NCBI GenBank assembly: GCA_037962975.1
Contig: CM075673.1
Span: 153,532,667-153,596,666, forward strand
Length of the DNA stretch: 64,000 nt
Origin: Clitoria ternatea
Lineage: Eukaryota; Streptophyta; Magnoliopsida; Fabales; Fabaceae
Direction: 5' to 3'
Positions 57,404 through 64,000 of this stretch are shown one piece after another. The notes beneath the pieces are model-generated. The model did not search any database and had not been told where the DNA came from. It was given only the letters and a program-made list of their open reading frames with translations. A program made the position numbers and the translations under genes. The stretch's first letter is position 1. Each line of letters starts with the position of its first letter.

Positions 57404-59876
57404 TGTGAACACCTTTTTTTTCATTTCCTTTACTTTTATTTTTATTTTCTGATGTTACTTTTTCATTTTTGGTATTTTGACTACCATCTTTCCCATCTCT
57501 CTTCCCCATTTCACATTTTGGGCAATTGAGAAGACAACTCTCTTGGTCAAATGGTAAGGTTACAAGCAAGAGAAAAAGTGGCAAAATCAAAAATTCAAAC
57601 TAGAGATTATGGTTGGATTTAAAAGCAAAACACAAAAAAGACAGAAATAATTTCAATATAACAACAAGAAGAAACAACAATCAAAAACATCATCTTCTCT
57701 GACAATCAAAAAAACGCTCCTCTCTCATTTTTTCTTCAACCCACAGCAAGCATACCCAAAGCAGGAGCAGAAAAATCCCAACAACCAGAGCAGTTCACAA
57801 ACCACAACCTTCTCTAAAAAATCAATCCCTTCTTCCTCTTATTTTTCTCAACACAACAGCAACCCAAAACCATCAAAATAGTGACCAAAAACAGAAAAAA
57901 GAAAAAAATCAAAAGAGAAGGAAAGGAGAAGAAGGAGATCTGTTGTTGGAACCATCGCCGGAACCACCACCACGCCGCCGCCCAAGCCCGACGCCGCCCC
58001 GGGGCCGCCGCGTCTCCCACTCACGTTGTCGGTCCAAGCCGCGCCGCCTCACTCTCTCCCGTGATTTCTTTCTCTCTCACACATCCCTCTTTCTCTCTCT
58101 TCCTCCACCTGATGCACTCTCATTCTCTCTAATCTCTTCTCTTTTCTAAAATCCCCTAATGGGTTATTCACCCTTCTTTTTGTGTTATGACTAATGGGCT
58201 TCAGAAATCTGAAGCCCAAAGTGTTATAGGTCCCTGTTTTTTTTCTTTTCTTCAAAAGAGCAAAATGTGTGTTTGTTATTATTGTTATTTATTGCATCTT
58301 TATTATTAAAATTTTATTAGGATTTTATAACTCTCAAAAATTCCTAAGTAGGAAAATAAATATTTTATTATTCTTATTATTTAATTGATTATTATTTTAG
58401 AGTTGTTATTGAGTTTCTTTTATTTTGTTTCCAAAACTTTAATTGAAATAATAAATGGTTTTTATTAAAGTTAAAAAATATATTAAAATCTAAATATCCT
58501 TTTTTAGAATAAAATTAATAGTTTTATTTATGCTAAATTTAAAAAAATATAGAAAATTCTTAAATATATATATGTATTTCTTTTTAGAATAAAATAACGT
58601 CAAATTTTATGAGCAATGTCGTGCAAAATTACTTTTGCCTACATTTGCGATACAAGATTTTGAAGATTTATGCACGTATGAAATTCTTCGTCTTGTATTT
58701 TTCCTTCTCGACGAATATTCCTCTTGCTAATAAAAATCAAATCAAATCTAGAATATCCCTATAACATTTCTGAAAATTAATTTCCAACAAAGAACTACGT
58801 AACCCTGATTTCTCGAAAGCTCGAGAATACGTAGGAGCGGAAATCATTCCTGTCGGGCCCACTTTCCTTTTATCAATTTTCTTGTACCTTTATGTATCTC
58901 GATTGATTTTATATTGCTACTGTCTAATTTTAGAATATTATTTCACTGTGAGGAGGTTAATTTAGACAAGACGTCTTGTTGACCTCTTCATATTTTCAAT
59001 ATCTTTATTTAAATAATATTTCTTATAAAAGGAGGTTAGTTTAGACGAGACATCTTGTTAATCTTATATTTTCCATAATTTAAATGATATTTCTTATAGG
59101 AGAAGATTAATTTAGACGAGACGTCTTGTTAACCTTCTCGTTTTATAATATCTTTTATTTATAATAATGTTTTTCTCATAAAAGGGTTAATTTGGATGAG
59201 ACATCTTGTTAATCTTTTGTGTTATTTAATCAACTTATTTTATCTCATCTTATTTAATCTTATTTTAATCTCCAATTTGTGTTACAATTTAAGGTTAATT
59301 TGGACAGGACGTCCTCTTAATCCTTACTGTCACTCTTTGGTTTCTACCGTCACTCTTTAATCTTCTACTGTCATTGTTTGGTTTTTACTGTCACTCTTTA
59401 GTCTTCTACTTTTACTGTTTGATTTTTCACTGTATTGTTTTGTTTCTTATCATCACTGTTTAATCCCTTACTGTCACTGTTTGGTATTTTACTGTAACTG
59501 TTTAGTCAAGTTGTTCGATTTAAGATCAATTTAGACGAGACGTCCTGTTAATCTTATTTTAAAACTTCCTTGTCTGTTTTGTCTGTTCATTTTCTAAAGA
59601 AGTCAAAATAATTTTTAGGCTATTTAACATGTGCGTAATCAATTTAAGGTAATCATTTTATAAGGGATAGTGTGAGATGTTAATACCTTCATCACTTGTA
59701 ATTAGACTTTCGAACTTAGAATTTCATTTTTATAACCAGTGCTTTAACAAAGGTTTTCCCGGTATTTTATACTTAAAAACATTGGTGGCGACTCCCTGTT
59801 TTTTTGAAAGGATTTCGAACGGTCTTATCTTTAACGTTTTAAGGGTCCGCCTCCCGCCGCGATAGCGGTCGCAACA
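57404..59876 (+). repeat. Ogre/Tat 3' LTR (2473 bp)
   Basis: It starts TGTGAACACC right after the purine tract AAATAGGGGCAAC and ends GGTCGCAACA. Near its end lies ATTGGTGGCGACTCC, seen close to LTR ends/PBS in Tat/Ogre elements. It includes a GC-rich patch (57945-58060), a ladder of GACGAGACGTCTTG motifs (58957-59550) and an ACTGTCACTGTTTGGT tandem repeat (59323-59505). Frames at 57881-58149 are compositional. Confidence 0.72.
58957..59550 (+). repeat. TTTAGACGAGACGTCTTGTTAA motif ladder
   Basis: Copies start at about 58957, 59037, 59107, 59187, 59295 and 59527. The core AGACGTCT is an 8-bp palindrome. The first four are spaced 70-80 bp apart; the fifth and sixth are separated by the ACTGTCACTGTTTGGT repeat. 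Confidence 0.85.
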
Positions 59877-61145
59877 GTCACATAAACCGCAAGATGGTTC
59901 ACACATAACCCATGCAAATCAATTTATCAAATACCATTTAACTAACTAATCAACTTGACTAATTCTCAACAATCACCCATTCTTTTTAAATCATCAATTA
60001 ATAACATATTCACACCATTATACATATATGTATATAACCATACTCCTAAATTTCTCGTATTCCATAAACGTTATATTCTTTTCAAACCTCATTATACACT
60101 AACCAGTTCTAATTAATTATGACTCGAACACTCGCCTTACCTCAATTCCACGCTTCTATAAGTTGTTCTTTGTGTCGGTTACAACCTACAATCAAATTGT
60201 TCGTCGCTCTACTTCCGATTTTGATACCCACTTCACTTGACGATCCTCCGATGTCCGATTCACCACCTACGAATGTCGAAACACAAAATCCATTGATATT
60301 TCATCACACCCATTACCCTAGAAGTACTTTTTAAGCTCCACATTGGCATAGAACACAAAAATCACAACCCCCACCATGTATGCAACTCACGGCTAGAGAG
60401 AGAAAAACAAGGGGAGGAAGAAGGCTTGAAATTGGAGATGTATATAGACATACCTCGAGGCCCTGATTCCAAAAACGTGATTAATTTGAAGTTCAGACAT
60501 AAAATTAGGCATGCATTGGAGCCTAGAAGCTCACGACTATGGTGAGGGGAAAATGGAGAAAAAACTCACATGAATGGCCCGTTGGAGGAGAGAAAAACTG
60601 AGATTTTAATGTTTTGAGGGCAAAGTGGTCATTTGTCCTTTTCTTTTCCCCTTTTAAACTTAAATTAAAACTTACCCTTTAACCTTTTAGTAACTTTAAA
60701 TTTACCACCACTTATTTAAACCTTATTTAAAATTTTAATAATCAACCAATCAAATGAATTTATTTAATTCCATAACATCTAATTATTTAAAATTAGATTT
60801 ATATTAATTAATAATGACTTTCAAAGTCTAAAATTAATTTGAAGATAATTATTAATACTTTTCTCCAATCATGGATTTTTAAATTAATTACCTGGGATGT
60901 TACAGCTTCCAAATCCCCCTCCCCCTCCACCTTCTAACTAATCAAGATAGAGTTTCTTCATACACAAAACAAATAGGTATAGGGACATCAGATCACCTTT
61001 TTAGAGACCTCTTGTTGGTTGAAAACCATCTAACTAAATCCTGTTCCAATTAATAGATAAATTAGAATTTCTAACACACCACATAATTAAAGAAACCACC
61101 CTTCCTAGAAAAGCAAAATCAATTAAGGTTCTCTTTAAAAAAATC

Positions 61146-61490
61146 CTAATTAATATTGCCATAAGCTTTCTCAAGGTCAACTTTGAAAGTAACTAAGTCC
61201 TTTCTAGCCTTACTTTTATGCATGTAGGGAACAATCTCTTTAGCAATACTAGCATTACTAGAAGTACCCCTACCTAGGATAAAACTACTCTGAAAAGGGC
61301 AAATAAGATTATCCATAAAAGGTCTCAAACTATTAACAAGCATCTTGGTAATGATTTTGTAAGCCACATTACATAAACTTATAGGTCTCAAATCTTTAAA
61401 ACGAGTGAGATTATCAACCTTTGGGGTTAGACAGATAGAGGTATGAACCAACCTGGGATTGGTAAAGCTAGGAGCAATGCCAAACATCAT
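61146..61490 (-). pseudogene. LINE reverse transcriptase N-terminal piece
   Basis: An open 114-codon piece covers RT blocks 1-3: FKDLRPISLCNVAYKIITKM, FILGRGTSSN and KVDLEKAYGNIN (Asp of the first catalytic block). Downstream (61140-60905) the frame is broken, but a degraded SDVPIPICFVYEETLS, matching the GDPLSPYLF region, can be read before the LTR. Confidence 0.8.
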
Positions 61491-62224
61491 TTCCCATCAC
61501 CTCCCAAAAAGACTTGTAAAAAAAAAGTTGAAAATCATCCAGGCTTAGTGCCTTGAAAGTCCGTATACCAAACACTATATTTCTAACCCCCTTTTAAGAC
61601 AGGTTGGATAAGAGATCTTCTACCCCATCACATAACTTTGGTAAATTACTAAATTGAAGCATAGAATGTTGAGATAAACCACCAAAAAATAGATTTTAGA
61701 AATAAGCAAAGGCCTTAGTTTTAAGGATTTCATCATCAGAACACCAACACCATTCCCAATTAGCATACCCCAAATTTTATTTCAATTCCTTCGAACCAAC
61801 ATTTGAGTATGAAAAAATTTTATGTTCCTATCCCCAAAATGAACCCACTTCTTCTCACGACTTCTCTTACCACCAAAGTTCCTCTTGCAACAAAACTTCC
61901 TCCAACTCCCCCAACAATCTAGACTCAAGATGTTTGAGACTAAGAGAAGAATTATCTTCTAATGATCGTTGGATCCCTCTAAGTCTAGCTAACAACTATT
62001 TTTTCCTTCTAAAACTACTTCCAAATTCCTCCTTGATAAACTGAATAGAATCCTCTTTGAGTACGGTAAAAGAATCTAGAATAGACTCATGACTTTTTAC
62101 CCACACACTGTAAACTACTTATTTGAAAGCATAGTGAGTAGCCCAAGGAACTTGGAATTAGAAAGGTATTGGCATTCTTTCCACTATGCCCAAGCAAGAA
62201 AGAAGAAGAGGATGGTCTGAGACT

Positions 62225-62619
62225 ACCCTACTAAGCACCTAAACAAATACATCAGGGAATTTATGATGCCAAGCCAGATCTAAAAGGGCACGATCAAGCT
62301 TCTTAGAGAGAGTATAGACCTTTTGTTCCTTACAACACCATGTAAATATCCCCTTAGAACTACCTAAGTCCAAAAGACCGTAAACCTCCATCATATGAGA
62401 GAATTTCATAGCCCTATTAGCCAAGAATTAACCCTTTTTCACCTTTAACGGTAGCAGAATTTCATTAAAATCGCCAACAAGAACCCAGGAACTTAGACAT
62501 CGAGTGTGGAAATGCCCAAGACAAGACCATAACCTCTCCCTCACATTAAAAATAACATTGGCATAGACAACACTCATAAGCCATGTGTTAGCCCTTGATC
62601 CTACACATATAATTACCAC
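62225..62619 (-). pseudogene. LINE AP-endonuclease pieces
   Basis: Two adjoining frames contain MSVVYANVIFNVRERLW, VLVGDFNEIL (catalytic GDFN) and LDLGSSKGIFTWC. Near 62215 the strand reads VVSDHPLL, the catalytic SDH motif, in another frame. This enzyme nicks target DNA for target-primed reverse transcription. One stop separates the pieces. Confidence 0.78.
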
Positions 62620-63092
62620 TTGATCCTGAATGTCCTAAATGTTTTCCATGGATTCCTAGTTAGCTCTCACAAGCACCCAAATGCCACCAGCACGTCCTTA
62701 AGCTTTTGAAACAACCTTCATCATATACCCTTCAAAATTCCAATGGTTAGACACCACATAAGACTACAATGTAGTTCCATAATAACATAGATCCAAGGTG
62801 AATGAAGTCTCAAGAGATCTCTCATATACCTCCAACCTTTGGTGCTTCTAGCACCTCTCAACCCAAGCTAAAATTTGACAATGATCATAATCCATAAAAC
62901 ACAACATAGAAGAAACCAACACACAACATCTACAGGGCAAATGGTTCAAAACCCCTTCGATCTATATCTGTAGTTTTTGAATACTTGCCATTTTCATTGA
63001 GGATAACATATCTACCCCCAGAAATATGTTCCAATGGAAGTGTTGTCTTCATGCCAGAGCCATAAGGAAGCTCTCATCATAAGCCGCAAAAA

Positions 63093-63287
63093 TCAAACCC
63101 AAACCAATGTTTTATCAACACTGGCATCAATAGAGAAGAATTTCCTATTCCAATTTGTGATTGCCAAGTAATGGTCAAAAATCATCCAAGGTCCATCAGT
63201 CACCACCATATCACAATCCTCCGCAAGATCAAATTTAACCATACAAAACACATGATTGACATCCATAAGGTCAAATGCGGACTCCAT
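63093..63287 (-). pseudogene. LINE DUF4283-like N-terminal piece
   Basis: The 64-codon frame has FCMVKFDLAEDCDMVVTDGP and MIFDHYLAITNW followed by VDKTLVWV, the DUF4283 pattern of plant LINE ORFs. The expected downstream zinc knuckle is not recognisable in 62640-63090. Confidence 0.68.
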
Positions 63288-63480
63288 GCATGCTTCAAAT
63301 TCTCCCTCATCAAATTAAAACCAATAGACTTGCCAAAAAGCTTAATAAAAGCTTAATAACCAACGCATCTTTCCAATAGGTACTAGGTGAGAGCTTCATC
63401 CGTAACCAAAACCTTTGGAAACAGCCTATTATTCTTTTCATGCCCATCCTTCGTACTATAGTAGCTAATCTATTTAAACA

Positions 63481-64000
63481 TGATTTGATCCATTAAATTG
63501 ATTGTGCATGAATTCCATTCTCAAAATTATAACTTTTAAATACATAGAAATATATGAAAAATGGGGACAATTAAACAATTAACAAACATGGAAAGTACTA
63601 AATCGTATGTGCCTATATTTTTATGTAAAATGAAAAAAATGCAATAAATTACATATACACACACTTGTATAAATACATTGAGAAGATGTATAAAGTAAAA
63701 AACTCAAGAAATTAATTATCACTGACTAAAAAATAGTTATTTTAATAAATACTTTAATTCAAATAAAACATGATATGTTCAAAAAAAATTATGATAAATA
63801 ATCATCTACATTTCTCATTTTACACGTCTAATAAAAAAATAAAATAAAATCATATAGGTGTGTGCATGGTGGTAGTTAATAGAAAAGTTGTTATCTTCTT
63901 TCTTTTTATTCCTTTTTAGTTGTACGTCTTTATTTAATGCATGCGATTGTGACATGAAGTCCTTTTGGTTTTATCATTGACGAAAAGCTATGAGATGTAT
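63481..64000. other. AT-rich end of window, no feature seen
   Basis: No supported gene, RNA or repeat. Confidence 0.6.

Larger units (their letters stand above)
53988..59876 (+). mobile_element. Ogre/Tat-type Ty3/gypsy element, 5'-truncated and pol-deleted
   Basis: Contains a gag segment, the short coding stretch between protease and RT, the extreme C-terminus of pol, a 3' untranslated region with 95-bp tandem repeats, a PPT-like GGGGCAACTG, and a 3' LTR (57404-59876). The 5' LTR, PBS and nearly all of pol are missing. It lies inside the minus-strand gypsy LTR, directly after LTR B. Confidence 0.85.
48621..60904 (-). mobile_element. gypsy 5' LTR, split by nested insertions
   Basis: The minus strand starts TGTAACATCCC at 60904 and ends GGGAGACGCTATA at 48621, next to the PBS. 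Without the insertion (about 50961-59876) the LTR would be about 3.4 kb, similar to the 3.85-kb LTR at 33656. It carries the inverted GC-rich block (50590-50760), an inverted CTCACCC block (about 50330-50270) and a second array of CTCGCTCAAGCGAG palindromes (48975-49530). GCTTC (60905-60909) is the flanking LINE sequence. Confidence 0.7.
60905..63480 (-). mobile_element. plant L1-type LINE, interrupted and degraded
   Basis: On the minus strand, 63287-63093 encodes a DUF4283-like N-terminus (MVTDGPWMIFDHYLAITNW-like, WV end). 62619-62428 and 62424-62239 encode the AP-endonuclease (SSWVLVGDFNEIL, KGIFTWCCKEQ, KKLDRALLD). 61490-61146 encodes RT (RPISLCNVAYKIITKMLVNS, PFQSSFILGRG, DLEKAYGNIN). 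The palm continues in broken frames to 60905, where the gypsy LTR starts. Many stops; no product. Confidence 0.82.

Noticed and set aside
57881..58255. ORFs in the GC-rich CCGCCGCC patch
   Set aside because: Compositional frames within the Ogre 3' LTR; not conserved domains.
39830..63480. The two LINE fragments (39830-40340 and 60905-63480) as one split element
   Set aside because: Both contain the RQGDPL-equivalent RT block, so they overlap in protein coordinates and must be separate copies.
1..64000. A novel defence, biosynthetic or signalling gene system
   Set aside because: All recognisable coding regions belong to known transposon families; I found no unexplained gene cluster.

Overview
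This window looks like plant nuclear heterochromatin, most likely from a dicot. It is AT-rich and lacks bacterial-type gene packing. It is filled with plant transposon families: Ty1/copia, Ty3/gypsy including an Ogre/Tat element, LINE, CACTA (En/Spm), MULE and hAT. Ogre/Tat abundance is compatible with a legume, but no host gene is present to prove the lineage. I found no intact protein-coding gene and no rRNA or convincing tRNA gene; every recognisable coding region is a transposon remnant.

Layout. 1-255: end of a gypsy-type LTR. 784-7864: a decayed minus-strand copia element (copia-1) carrying, in its RT region, a plus-strand solo LTR of its own family (2214-3623, TSD GTTTC). 7914-10764: a 2.85-kb gypsy-type solo LTR (TSD TGTTG). 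10770-12274: two partial gypsy-type LTRs. 12275-about 24905: a CACTA element with subterminal repeats at both ends, a TNP2-type transposase gene (18737-22443) and a second Transposase_24-like gene (22524-24340). Each gene is broken by only a few lesions, and the element's 5' half holds a hAT-like fragment and a copia fragment. About 24910-25630: N-terminal part of a MULE transposase. 26229-28890: small repeats and otherwise featureless AT-rich DNA.

28900-38694: copia-2 (minus strand) with two short LTRs and TSD CTAGT. It contains a 3.85-kb solo LTR (33656-37500, TSD TTAAG) full of CTCGCTCAAGCGAG palindromes. 39830-40340: LINE RT fragment. 41142-44222: probable gypsy-type solo LTR. 46160-46829: non-autonomous hAT element with TSD GTTCATAC. 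47178-47590: FAR1/Jittery-like transposase C-terminus. 47590-60904: minus-strand gypsy element (gag, PBS, LTR) whose LTR is split by a partial LTR (50961-53987) and a pol-deleted Ogre/Tat element (53988-59876). 60905-63480: LINE interrupted by that gypsy LTR.

No genes cooperate here in the operon sense. The exception is the CACTA pair, whose two transposase genes are adjacent and may overlap through an ATGA stop/start after splicing. The most interesting structure is non-coding: clustered short palindromes in several gypsy-type LTRs, a conserved CTCACYC-pyrimidine-AG block shared by six LTR copies, and a duplicated hairpin module upstream of and inside the CACTA genes.
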